Source: Paracoccaceae bacterium | Lineage (GTDB): Bacteria; Pseudomonadota; Alphaproteobacteria; Rhodobacterales; Rhodobacteraceae | Reading direction: 5' to 3' | Assembly (NCBI GenBank): GCA_012036325.1 | Contig: JAAUPC010000101.1 | Coordinates: 1-10,574, forward strand | Length of the DNA: 10,574 nt | Shown: piece after piece, positions 1 to 9,297 of the stretch | How positions within the stretch are numbered: the stretch's first letter is position 1 | Layout: every line of letters begins with the position of its first letter | Program-made: the position numbers and the translations under genes | The notes under the pieces: generated by a model | What the model saw: only the letters and a program-made list of their open reading frames with translations | What the model was told of the DNA's origin: nothing | Databases searched by the model: none

Positions 1-2
1 GC

Positions 3-98
3 GGGCGCCCGGGGCACCGAGAAAGGGACACGATCCTGCAGGTGCGTGACACGGTTTACGTGTTCGACCTCGCGAGCAGCCGCGACCGTGTCGGGCCG
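3..98 (+). other. Possible fragment of a foreign coding sequence at the left tip
   Basis: The frame starting at base 3 reads GRPGHRERDTILQVRDTVYV and then FDLASSRDRV. This has the feel of a real protein, loosely like SLBB-domain polysaccharide export proteins, where phrases such as 'RDTVYVFD' occur. After about base 98 the frame degenerates into low-complexity arginine-rich sequence. The cupin similarity of the next gene lies in a different frame and becomes convincing only from about base 160. I infer that the first 100 or so bases may come from another gene joined here. The family guess rests on memory alone and is weak. Confidence 0.25.
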
Positions 99-531
99 CG
101 GCTGGCCTCGTTTCCGAGGTTCGGGCGATTACTTGTGCGCCCAGGTGTTCGTGCTCGTGATGATCATCGCGGCGGCCTTCGCGGCGATCGAGGGGCAGTT
201 GCGCTGGGCGCGGCGGGCGTCCGCGACGATTGATGAACAGACGTTCTGGAACGGGCATGCGAACGCGGTGATCCTTGGGCCCGGGGGTCTGGAGGCGCGG
301 GATGACCTTTGGGTGGGCGTCACGGTGATGGCGCCTGGGGTGGATTACGTTGACCACCACCACGCGCCGGAAGAGGTGTATCTGGCGCTAAGCCCGGGCG
401 AATGGTGGAATTCCGACATGGACTGGACCGATCCGGGACCGACCGGGGCGATCTACAACCCGCCGGGGATCACCCATGCCATGCGGTCAGGCACGGGGCC
501 GTTTCTGGCGCTGTGGTATCTGCCGTTGTGA
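46..531 (+). CDS. DMSP-lyase-family (DddQ-like) cupin protein, 5' end uncertain
   Basis: This is a small single-domain cupin resembling the dimethylsulfoniopropionate lyase family (DddQ-type), whose active members cleave DMSP to dimethyl sulfide and acrylate. Counting from the GTG at 46, the recognisable part begins near residue 42 (AAAFAAIEGQLRWARR) and continues through GHANAVILGPGGLE (70-83). The first cupin motif is HHHAPEEVY at 104-112, which supplies the likely metal-binding His and Glu plus the Tyr. The second is YNPPGITHAMR at 137-147, with His144. The protein ends ALWYLPL, a normal family C-terminus. The first 40 residues look unlike the family, so the true N-terminus is probably missing or out of frame. 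Several members of this family do not use DMSP, so the substrate is an inference. The gene converges on gyrB. Confidence 0.7.
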   Translation: MTRFTCSTSRAAATVSGRGWPRFRGSGDYLCAQVFVLVMIIAAAFAAIEGQLRWARRASATIDEQTFWNGHANAVILGPGGLEARDDLWVGVTVMAPGVDYVDHHHAPEEVYLALSPGEWWNSDMDWTDPGPTGAIYNPPGITHAMRSGTGPFLALWYLPL

Positions 532-539
532 CCGGGGCG

Positions 540-607
540 CCGGAATTTTGGAAAATTCCGGACCGGAGCCTTTGAAGGCTCCGATGCGATTTCTTCAAAG
601 AAATCGC
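540..607. repeat. Three consecutive perfect hairpins, probable bidirectional terminator
   Basis: Three perfect inverted repeats lie end to end between the convergent cupin gene and gyrB. The first has 10-bp arms at 540-549 and 552-561. The second has 9-bp arms at 564-572 and 575-583. The third has 10-bp arms at 586-595 and 598-607. Each has only two bases between the arms, so in RNA the innermost pair would open to a four-base loop. The arms contain T and A runs that could serve as terminator tails in either direction. The position just after both stop codons (531 and 626) supports transcription termination for both genes. It could also be a copy of a dispersed intergenic palindrome family. 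Confidence 0.75.
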
Positions 608-623
608 GGCCTCGGCGGTTCGT

Positions 624-3074
<2,451 letters not shown>

Positions 3075-3103
3075 GCGCGGGAAACCCTGATAATTGCCCG
3101 CGA

Positions 3104-3132
3104 CTTATAGCGGTTTGGGGGGGGAATGTCAC
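3104..3132 (-). promoter_or_regulatory. Candidate sigma70-type promoter of gyrB
   Basis: On the minus strand a -35 GTGACA (3127-3132) and a -10 TATAAG (3104-3109) each match five of six consensus positions and are exactly 17 bases apart. Transcription would start near 3097, giving a leader of about 23 bases before the gyrB ATG. The spacer contains eight consecutive C residues. This means gyrB can be expressed separately from the dnaA-recF group. Confidence 0.6.
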
Positions 3133-3155
3133 CCCTTTGACACAAGATTTGGTAG

Positions 3156-3776
3156 TCAGACGAAGGGAATCGCCAGCCCAACGCCGATCAGCAGAATGCC
3201 CGAGGCGACGTTCAGGCGACGCATCGCTTCGGGGCTGGAAAGCAGGCGGCGGGCGCGGTCAAGGAACCAGGCGAGGCCCAGGTTTCCCAGCATCGGGATG
3301 AGGGCAGAGATCAGGAGGATGGCGGTGATGTCGGCCCCGTTCACGCGGGACAGGTCAAAGAAACCGGGCAGGACGCCCATGTAGAAGAGGATGGCCTTGG
3401 GGTTGCCGACCACGGCTGCAACGCCGACGGCAAAGCCCGCCCAGGCGCCGGGTTTCGTGAGGCGACTGTCAGCGTCCAGGCTTGTCGCGGGCTTGCGGAT
3501 CAGAAGGAAGCCCATGATCAGGAAGGTCGCGGCGGCGACCCAGCGCAGGGCTTGCAGAAACTCACCATAGACCGACAGGACCCAGGCGAGGCCGAAGATC
3601 GCGGCCAGAGGCCAGATCAGGTCTCCCAGCGCTACACCAATGGCCAAGGGCCAGGCGCCCCGGAAGCCGAAGGCCAAGGATCGCGCCGTGAGGGCAACCC
3701 AGACCGGGCCGGGCACGACCCAAAGTGCCGCCATGCCCCAGGCGTAGAGTGTAAGTTCGTATAAGGAAACGGTCAT
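3156..3776 (-). CDS. LysE/RhtB-family amino-acid exporter
   Basis: This is a 206-residue inner-membrane protein of the LysE/RhtB exporter superfamily, whose members export amino acids such as lysine, homoserine or threonine. The length is normal for the family. Hydrophobic segments fall at about 8-28, 40-66, 76-94, 112-132, 148-172 and 186-206, giving the expected six helices. Family landmarks are the VVPGPVWVALTAR motif at 20-32 and GNPKAILFYMGVLPGFF at 124-140. The substrate cannot be told from the sequence. Only four bases separate the recF stop from this ATG, so it is probably co-transcribed and translationally coupled with recF. A role in replication is not implied. No clear terminator follows before gyrB. 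Confidence 0.88.
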   Translation of the reverse strand: MTVSLYELTLYAWGMAALWVVPGPVWVALTARSLAFGFRGAWPLAIGVALGDLIWPLAAIFGLAWVLSVYGEFLQALRWVAAATFLIMGFLLIRKPATSLDADSRLTKPGAWAGFAVGVAAVVGNPKAILFYMGVLPGFFDLSRVNGADITAILLISALIPMLGNLGLAWFLDRARRLLSSPEAMRRLNVASGILLIGVGLAIPFV

Positions 3777-3780
3777 TCAC

Positions 3781-4863
3781 TTATTCCACGGTGATGCGGG
3801 ACCCGCTTGAATCGTCCTGCACGGTTAGGCGCTGGCCGCGGGGGCCAAGCGCGTCGAACAGGTCTGCATCGGTTCCGGTCATGATGGCCTGCGCCCCCAA
3901 AGCGCAGATTTCGTCATAAAGGGCGGCGCGGCGGGTGGCGTCAAGGTGTGCCGCAACTTCGTCAAGAAGAAGGATGGGGGCTTTCCCGAGGTCCTGCGCA
4001 AGGGCACGGGTATTGGCGAGGATCAGGCTGATCAGAAGGGCCTTTTGTTCGCCGGTGGAGCATTGGTCGGCTGCGGTGTCCTTGGCGGCGTAGCGGGCCA
4101 GAAGGTCAGCGCGGTGCGGGCCGATCAGGCTGCGCCCGGCGGCGATGTCACGACGGCGGTTGTCGGCAAGGGCTGCGGCAAGGTCATCGGGGTCATCGCT
4201 GGCAAGGGACAGGTCAGCGGCTGGGAAGGCGCTAGCGGGGTCAACGGCGGTGGCGATGCGGGCAAGGGCCGTGCGGCGGTTCTGGGTGATCTGCCGGCCA
4301 GCCTCGGCCATCTGCGCCTCAAGCGCTGCATACCAATGCGGATCGGTGACGCCATCGCGGATCAGGCGGTTGCGGTCGCGCATTGCCTTTTCGTATGTGA
4401 GTGTTTGTTCACCATGGTCCGGCAGGAAGCTGAGGGTCATGCGGTCCAGAAACCGGCGGCGGCCTTCGGCGGCTTCGATCCAGAGCCGATCCATCGCGGG
4501 GACCAGCCAGAGGATGCGTAAGGTTCGGCCAAGGCTGGCTTGCGTGGCATGCTTGCCATCGATGCGCACCTGCCGCGCCTCAGCCGGTTCGGCCCAGGTT
4601 TCAAGCTCATGCTTTCCCGACAGCCCCTGGACGCTAGCGGAGATTTTCCAGCCAAGGGCTTCGGGGCGTCGGGCAAGGTCTTCCACTGCGGCACGGCGCA
4701 GGCCACGGCCGGGGGAAAGGAGCGAGACCGCCTCCAAGACGTTGGTCTTGCCCGCGCCATTGGGGCCGACCAGCGCCACGGGGCGGCCGTCCAGCACCAG
4801 ACGCGCGGCGCGGTGGCTGCGGAAATGCGACAGGGCGAGGGTTTCGATCACCAGACCGCCCAC
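3781..4863 (-). CDS. recF: DNA replication and repair protein RecF
   Basis: RecF is an SMC-like ATPase that works with RecO and RecR to load RecA at single-strand gaps and to help stalled forks resume. The 360-residue protein has the Walker A motif GPNGAGKT at 33-40, the ABC signature STGEQK at 269-274, Walker B ILLLDE at 297-302 and a D-loop AHLD at 305-308. The N-terminal phrase LALSHFRSHR is typical of RecF. The start is a GTG at 4863, preceded by AAAGGGA at good spacing. A second GTG lies four codons downstream. It follows dnaN by 37 bases and precedes the exporter gene by 4, as part of the dnaA-dnaN-recF run. The reading frame is intact throughout. Confidence 0.96.
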   Translation of the reverse strand: MGGLVIETLALSHFRSHRAARLVLDGRPVALVGPNGAGKTNVLEAVSLLSPGRGLRRAAVEDLARRPEALGWKISASVQGLSGKHELETWAEPAEARQVRIDGKHATQASLGRTLRILWLVPAMDRLWIEAAEGRRRFLDRMTLSFLPDHGEQTLTYEKAMRDRNRLIRDGVTDPHWYAALEAQMAEAGRQITQNRRTALARIATAVDPASAFPAADLSLASDDPDDLAAALADNRRRDIAAGRSLIGPHRADLLARYAAKDTAADQCSTGEQKALLISLILANTRALAQDLGKAPILLLDEVAAHLDATRRAALYDEICALGAQAIMTGTDADLFDALGPRGQRLTVQDDSSGSRITVE

Positions 4864-4900
4864 GGGATTTCCCTTTCAGAACGGGGGGTTGGCGTGGGCG

Positions 4901-6018
4901 TCAGACCCGCATCGGCATGACGACATAGACCGCCGACAGGTCATTGCCTTCGCGCATCAGCGTGGGATCGGCGGAGGAGTTGAAGAGGAACACCGCATTT
5001 TCCCGGTCCACCTGGCTGGCGATTTCCAGAAGGTATTTGGCGTTGAAGCCAATCTCCAACCGCTCATCCCCATAAGCGACGGCGAGTTCCTCTTCGGCGG
5101 CACCGCTATCGGGGGCGTTGACGGAGAGGATCAGTCGGTCTTCCTCAAGGCTCAGCTTGACCGCGCGGGAGCGTTCCGAGGAGACGGTGGCGACGCGGTC
5201 GACGGCCTTGGCGAATTCGGACGCGTCCACCTCAAGCCGGCGGGTGTTGCCGGTGGGGATGACACGAGTGTAGTCGGGGAAGGTGCCGTCGATGACCTTG
5301 GAGGTCAGGGTGATGGCCGGTGTGGCAAAGCGAACTTTCGTTTCGGAAACCGAGACGGCGATGGTGGCGTCGTCATCATCCAGCAGCTTGCGAAGTTCCC
5401 CAACCGTCTTGCGGGGGACGATCACGCCGGGCATGCCGTCCGCGCCTTCGGGCAGGGGGGCGTCGATGCGGGCCAGGCGGTGGCCGTCGGTGGCCACGCA
5501 GCGCAGGACCTTGCCAGCGTCGCCGGTGGAGACATGCATGTAGACGCCGTTAAGGTAATAACGCGTTTCCTCAGTCGAGATCGCGAATTTCGCCTTGTCG
5601 AAGAGGCGGCGCAGCTCGGGCGCTTTGGCGGCGAAGTTGGAGGAATATTCACTGGTCGCCATGACCGGGAAATCTTCCTTCGGCAGGGTTGCCAGGCTGA
5701 AGGTAGAGCGGCCAGCGGTGATTGTCAGACGGCCAGCGGCGGCGTCTTCGGCCAGGTTCACCAGCGCGCCATCGGGCAGCTTGCGGCAGATTTCGTGCAG
5801 CATGACGGCGGAAACGGTGGTGGACCCGGCGCGTTCCACCATGGCGGGGGCGCGATCCACAACCTCAATGTCCAGATCGGTGGCGCGGAACGACACTTGC
5901 GCGCCCTCAGCCTCAATCAGCACGTTGGCGAGGATCGGGATCGTGTTGCGCCGTTCGACAACCGATTGGGCCTGCGCCAGCGCCTTGAGCAAAACGCGCG
6001 TTCGATGCTGAGCTTCAT
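4901..6018 (-). CDS. dnaN: DNA polymerase III beta clamp, with one-base frameshift at codon 8-9
   Basis: DnaN is the ring-shaped sliding clamp that tethers DNA polymerase III to the template. The ATG at 6018 encodes MKLSIERA, the expected start, and has a strong AGGGGGA ribosome site at 6025-6031 with six-base spacing. The next bases (about 5993-5998) are one base short, and the clamp sequence resumes in another frame as LLKALAQAQSVVERRNTIPI from 5992. It runs without a break to MPMRV and the stop at 4901. The span is 1118 bases. Adding one base gives 372 residues, the normal length. A start at the TTG at 5992 would delete the first beta strand and ignore the good ribosome site. Since dnaN is essential, a sequencing or assembly error is the likeliest cause. 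Identity is certain; integrity of the 5' end is not. Confidence 0.93.
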
Positions 6019-6054
6019 CTGACTTCCCCCTGCGGACCCCTTGAAGGGACGCCG

Positions 6055-6082
6055 AATTTACCCGGTTTTCGCCGGTTCACAA
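6055..6082 (-). promoter_or_regulatory. Weak candidate promoter for dnaN
   Basis: In the 118-base gap between dnaA and dnaN, the minus strand carries TTGTGA (6077-6082), a 16-base spacer and TAAATT (6055-6060). Each hexamer matches four of six sigma70 consensus positions. A second dnaN promoter downstream of dnaA is common in bacteria, but this one is only a moderate match. Confidence 0.3.
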
Positions 6083-6136
6083 GTGTTTCGCTGGACAGTG
6101 GGGGCCTTTGCCGGGGCCGTCAAGGGCAGCCCGGTT

Positions 6137-7495
6137 TCAGCCCTGCAGAAGACGGCGCAGAAGCTGCAGATCATCGGAAAGCTGGCTGTCGGTGGCCATC
6201 AATTCCTCAATCTTGCGGACACCGTGCATGATCGTGGTGTGGTCGCGGCCCCCGAAGCGGCGGCCGATTTCCGGCAGGGACCGCGGGGTCAACTGCTTTG
6301 ACAGATACATCGCCACCTGACGCGGGCGGGCGATGTTGCGCAACCGCTTCGGGCCGATCATGTCGGAAAGACGGATATTGTAGTGTTCCGCAACCTTGCG
6401 CTGGATTTCCTCGATCGACAGCTTGCGGTCAGACGACCGCAGGATATCGGCCAGGCAATCCTGCGCCAGTTCCAGCGTGATTTCGCGGCCCACAAGGCTC
6501 GCGAAAGCGAAGAGGCGGGTCAGCGCGCCTTCAAGGATGCGGACGTTCGAGGTGATGCGGTGGGCCAGGAACTCCAGCACGCCATCAGCCAGCACCAAAC
6601 CGCGATACTGTTGGCGGTAATAGTCCACCTTCTGCTGCAGGATGCCGAGGCGGAGTTCATAATCCGTAGGGTGCAGGTCCACGACCAGCCCGCATTGCAG
6701 GCGGGATTTGATGCGTTCCTCCAAGTCCTTGATTTCCCCCGGGGCGCGGTCGGCAGAGATGACGATCTGTTTGTTCTGGTCCACCAGCGCGTTGAAAGTG
6801 TGGAAGAATTCTTCCTGCGTGGAATCCTTACCTGCGATGAACTGGACGTCATCGACCATCAGCACATCGACTGAGCGGAACAGCTCTTTGAAGTCCATCA
6901 CCTGGCGTTCGCGCAGGGCCTGGACGAAGCGGTACATGAACTGTTCGGCCGACAGGTAAAGGACGCGCAGGTCGGGGCTGCGGGTGTGAAGCTCATGCGC
7001 GATGGCGTGCATGAGATGGGTTTTACCAAGGCCGACGCCGCCGTAAAGGAAAAGCGGGTTGAAGGTCACCGGGCCGCCTTCGGCGACACGGCGGGCGGCG
7101 GCATGGGCAAGCTCATTCGGTTTGCCGACGACGAAACTGTCAAAGGTGAAGCGGGCATCAAGGGGCGCGCCGGGCAAGTCTTCGACCGGCAGGGCGCGGG
7201 TGCGGGCGGGTTTGGCGGCGGCCTTCACCGGGGCGGGGGTAGACGTGATCGAGGGCGCGCCAAGGGCAAACTCCACCCGCTCAACCGGGGCACCGGCGCT
7301 GGCAAGCTGGGTGCGGATATGGTCGGCATAGTTGCGCTGGACCCAGTCACCGAAAAAGATCGTCGGCACTTCAAAGCGGGCGACGCCGTTGTGCAAGAGG
7401 GCAAGTTTCAGCGGTTCGATCCAGGTGACGTAATTGTTCTTGCCAACACGCTTGATCAGCTCTTCCCGGACCTGACCCCAAGTTTCGTTCGTCAT
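6137..7495 (-). CDS. dnaA: Chromosomal replication initiator protein DnaA
   Basis: DnaA is the AAA+ ATPase that binds DnaA boxes at oriC, melts the origin and helps load the helicase. From the ATG at 7495 the protein has 452 residues. Domain I begins ETWGQVREELIKRVG and contains NNYVTWIEPL at 20-29. A short variable linker with Ala/Pro/Lys lies around 80-112. Domain III carries Walker A GGVGLGKTH at 152-160 and Walker B VLMVDDVQF at 211-219, with sensor 1 SADR at 247-250. Domain IV shows ARPRQVAMYL at 389-398 and the DNA-binding signature GRDHTTIMHGVRKIE at 416-430. A GTG 18 codons upstream (7549) would add residues unlike the family, so the ATG is preferred; its ribosome site (GGCAGG) is weak. 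The frame is intact. dnaN follows after 118 bases. Confidence 0.97.
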   Translation of the reverse strand: MTNETWGQVREELIKRVGKNNYVTWIEPLKLALLHNGVARFEVPTIFFGDWVQRNYADHIRTQLASAGAPVERVEFALGAPSITSTPAPVKAAAKPARTRALPVEDLPGAPLDARFTFDSFVVGKPNELAHAAARRVAEGGPVTFNPLFLYGGVGLGKTHLMHAIAHELHTRSPDLRVLYLSAEQFMYRFVQALRERQVMDFKELFRSVDVLMVDDVQFIAGKDSTQEEFFHTFNALVDQNKQIVISADRAPGEIKDLEERIKSRLQCGLVVDLHPTDYELRLGILQQKVDYYRQQYRGLVLADGVLEFLAHRITSNVRILEGALTRLFAFASLVGREITLELAQDCLADILRSSDRKLSIEEIQRKVAEHYNIRLSDMIGPKRLRNIARPRQVAMYLSKQLTPRSLPEIGRRFGGRDHTTIMHGVRKIEELMATDSQLSDDLQLLRRLLQG

Positions 7496-8040
7496 TCGCT
7501 TTGACCTGCCAATATCCCTGACTCGACAGAAAATCTGCCGAACCTGCACTTCCTATTCACCATACGTGCCGCATCGACCAAACCTGCCCTGCCCCCTGGG
7601 TGAGGGCGGGCCAATCGGTTCTGGCAAGGGACAGGACGCGCAGGCGCTGCAACCGGTTGCCCGGCAGGCTTGCCCCTACATGACGGAGTGGCTTGGATGC
7701 CACTGCCAAATCATTGATCACAAAAGAAAAACCCAGACCTTGTGGCCTACCAGCCCTTGATCCGTGCAGCGGTTTTCCCTTTGCGACCCGTTCTTGTCCC
7801 CCAAGTCGACGTGAATCGCAGGGAGACGCTAGCAAGCGGTCCGCGGGGTCTGCAACCGAACATCTCGCTTGACAGGCATTCCCGGAAATCGAATCCGGCG
7901 GCCCGTGCAAATCGGCAACGGAGTGCGCAAAACCCCCCGTCGGATCGGCGTAAAATGGCGAAAGGGCGCAACCCTGGCGGGTGCGCCCTTCCGGCCCAGG
8001 CCCGGCCTCAAGGCCTGACACAGGGAATCGATCAGAGGGT
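7496..8040. other. 545-base non-coding region between rpsT and dnaA
   Basis: This stretch contains the rpsT terminator near its right end and the long dnaA leader. Visible structure includes a 12-base perfect palindrome (7649-7660) flanked by GGCAAG (7623-7628) and its complement CTTGCC (7669-7674), and a 6-bp stem with a six-base loop at 7687-7704. ACCTGC occurs three times (7504, 7542, 7582). No DnaA box close to TTATCCACA was found on either strand; the best is TGTGGCCTA at 7741, a 6 of 9 match. No promoter with good -35 and -10 boxes could be assigned to dnaA. Open frames here have unnatural composition and I do not call them genes. Confidence 0.6.
7961..7991 (-). terminator. Intrinsic-like terminator downstream of rpsT
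   Basis: A perfect 9-bp stem pairs 7962-7970 with 7982-7990. It extends inward past a one-base bulge by CCC (7972-7974) pairing with GGG (7979-7981), leaving a four-base loop. Read on the minus strand the stem is followed by TTTCGCCATTTT, a broken T tract. It lies about 50 bases after the rpsT stop and upstream of dnaA, so it would isolate dnaA from rpsT transcription. Confidence 0.6.
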
Positions 8041-8319
8041 TCAGGCCTTGGCGGCAGCGCCCACGTTCTTGACCCGCGAGGTCAGGCGCGAGATCTTGCG
8101 CGACACGGTGTTCTTGTGAAGCACGCCTTTCGACACGCCACGGGCCAGTTCCGGCTGGGCGGCTTTCAGGGCGGCGGCGGCAACTTCGGCATCACCGGAA
8201 GCGATGGCCTCTTCGACCTTGCGCAGGAAGGTGCGGATGCGCGACCGGCGGGCTTTGTTGACGGCATAACGCGCTTCGGACTGACGGGCGCGTTTCTTGG
8301 ACTGGGCGGTATTTGCCAT
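8041..8319 (-). CDS. rpsT: 30S ribosomal protein S20
   Basis: S20 is a small basic protein that binds 16S rRNA early in assembly of the 30S subunit. The 92-residue sequence begins MANTAQSKKRARQSEAR and contains NKARRSRIRTFLRKVEEAI (21-39), ALKAAQPELARGVSKGVLHK and NTVSRKISRL, all characteristic of S20. It is slightly longer than the E. coli protein because of an alanine-rich tail. The ATG at 8319 has AAGGGA at 8325-8330. It sits between the hydratase and dnaA, a common alphaproteobacterial arrangement, and is followed by its own terminator. No convincing promoter was found in the 144 bases upstream. Confidence 0.97.
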   Translation of the reverse strand: MANTAQSKKRARQSEARYAVNKARRSRIRTFLRKVEEAIASGDAEVAAAALKAAQPELARGVSKGVLHKNTVSRKISRLTSRVKNVGAAAKA

Positions 8320-8401
8320 GGGCTTCCCTTGGGATCTTTCGGTTTCAAACGGTTTGCACGAAAGACCAAAGGCCCCGACCGATGGTCAGGATTGATTCTT
8401 G

Positions 8402-8439
8402 CCTAAGCGGGCCCACGCGCATGTGGGGCGTCCCTTAGG
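8402..8439 (-). terminator. Imperfect GC-rich hairpin between the hydratase gene and rpsT
   Basis: An outer 6-bp stem pairs 8402-8407 with 8434-8439, and an inner 5-bp stem pairs 8412-8416 with 8423-8427 around a six-base loop. Some G-C pairing is possible in the internal loop. It begins 24 bases after the hydratase stop, as a terminator would, but the minus-strand tail has no T run. It could instead lie in the rpsT leader or upstream control region. Confidence 0.35.
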
Positions 8440-8463
8440 GCAATGTGGTGGAAAAGGAAAGGC

Positions 8464-9239
8464 CTACTTGTCGCGGAATTGCGGTTGGCGCTTTTCAAGG
8501 AAGGCGGCCATGCCTTCCTTCTGGTCTTCGGTCGCAAAGAGGGCATGGAACATGCGGCGTTCGAAGAGGAGACCTTCGGCCAGGGTGGTTTCCTGCGCGC
8601 GGTTCACGCATTCCTTGACGACCATGCTGGTCACGGCGGATTTCTCCACCACTTTCTGCGCGGCCTTCATCGCCTCTTCGATCAGGGATTTGGCCGGGAC
8701 CACGCGGGAGACAAGGCCGCAACGCTCCGCCTCGGCCGCGTCCATGAAGCGGCCGGTCAGGTGCATGTCCATGGATTTGGACTTGCCCACCGCGCGGGTC
8801 AGGCGTTGGGTGCCGCCCATGCCGGCGACGATGCCAAGGTTGATCTCGGGCTGGCCAAATTTTGCGGTGTCGGCGGCGATGATGAAATCGCACAGCATTG
8901 CCAACTCGCAGCCCCGCCAAGGCAGTAACCGGAGACGGCGGCGATGATCGGCTTGCGGACGCGGGCGATGGTGGCGGATTCGGCGGCGAAGAGGTCATCG
9001 AAAAAGACGTCGATGAAGGATTTCTCGGCCATCTCTCGCACATCGGCCCCGGCGGCGAAGGCTTTTTCCGACCCGGTGACGACGATGCAGCGGACCTTGT
9101 CATTCGCTTCGGCAGCCGTGACGGCGGCGGCGAGTTCCCGCATCAGCGTGGAGTTCAGCGCGTTCATGGCATCGGGGCGATTGAGCCGGATGAGGGTGAC
9201 GTAATCCTCAGTCTCGACGATCAGCGTCTCATAGGCCAT
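8464..9239 (-). CDS. Enoyl-CoA hydratase, with one-base frameshift
   Basis: This crotonase-fold enzyme adds water to trans-2-enoyl-CoA in fatty-acid beta-oxidation and related routes. The ATG at 9239 begins MAYETLIVETEDYVTLIRLN. The first oxyanion-hole segment is FAAGADVREM at 61-70. The frame breaks after SGYCLGG (103-109) at a run of four G (8912-8915 on the plus strand). One more G restores GGGCELAMLCDF and the rest to the TAG at 8464. Restored, it has 258 residues, the family norm, with both catalytic glutamates (Glu112 in CELAM and Glu132 in FGQPEI) and the GMGGTQRL loop. As written, the enzyme would be truncated before the active site. A homopolymer read error is likely. The exact substrate chain length cannot be told. 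Confidence 0.9.
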
Positions 9240-9297
9240 CGGGCTCTCCGCTGTTGCAGTGGGGGTGACTCCTAGCACCAAACGGCGGGATGGCAAG

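Noticed and set aside
4145..6022. 625-codon open frame on the plus strand
   Set aside because: It lies antisense to recF and dnaN, which are certain. Its product is arginine/serine-rich and then glycine-rich without recognisable domains, as expected of a shadow frame in GC-rich DNA.
7504..7587. Three copies of ACCTGC with 38- and 40-base spacing
   Set aside because: The shared core is only six bases with differing flanks, too short to call iterons or operators.
7741..7749. Possible DnaA box TGTGGCCTA
   Set aside because: It matches only six of nine consensus bases and has no neighbours, so it is expected by chance.
7875..7905. tRNA-like T-arm phrase around TCGAATCC
   Set aside because: No matching acceptor, D or anticodon arms could be paired around it.
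7557..8021. 154-codon frame in the rpsT-dnaA gap, minus strand
   Set aside because: It runs through the rpsT terminator and the palindromes, has no domain-like pattern and has unnatural composition. I keep the region as non-coding.
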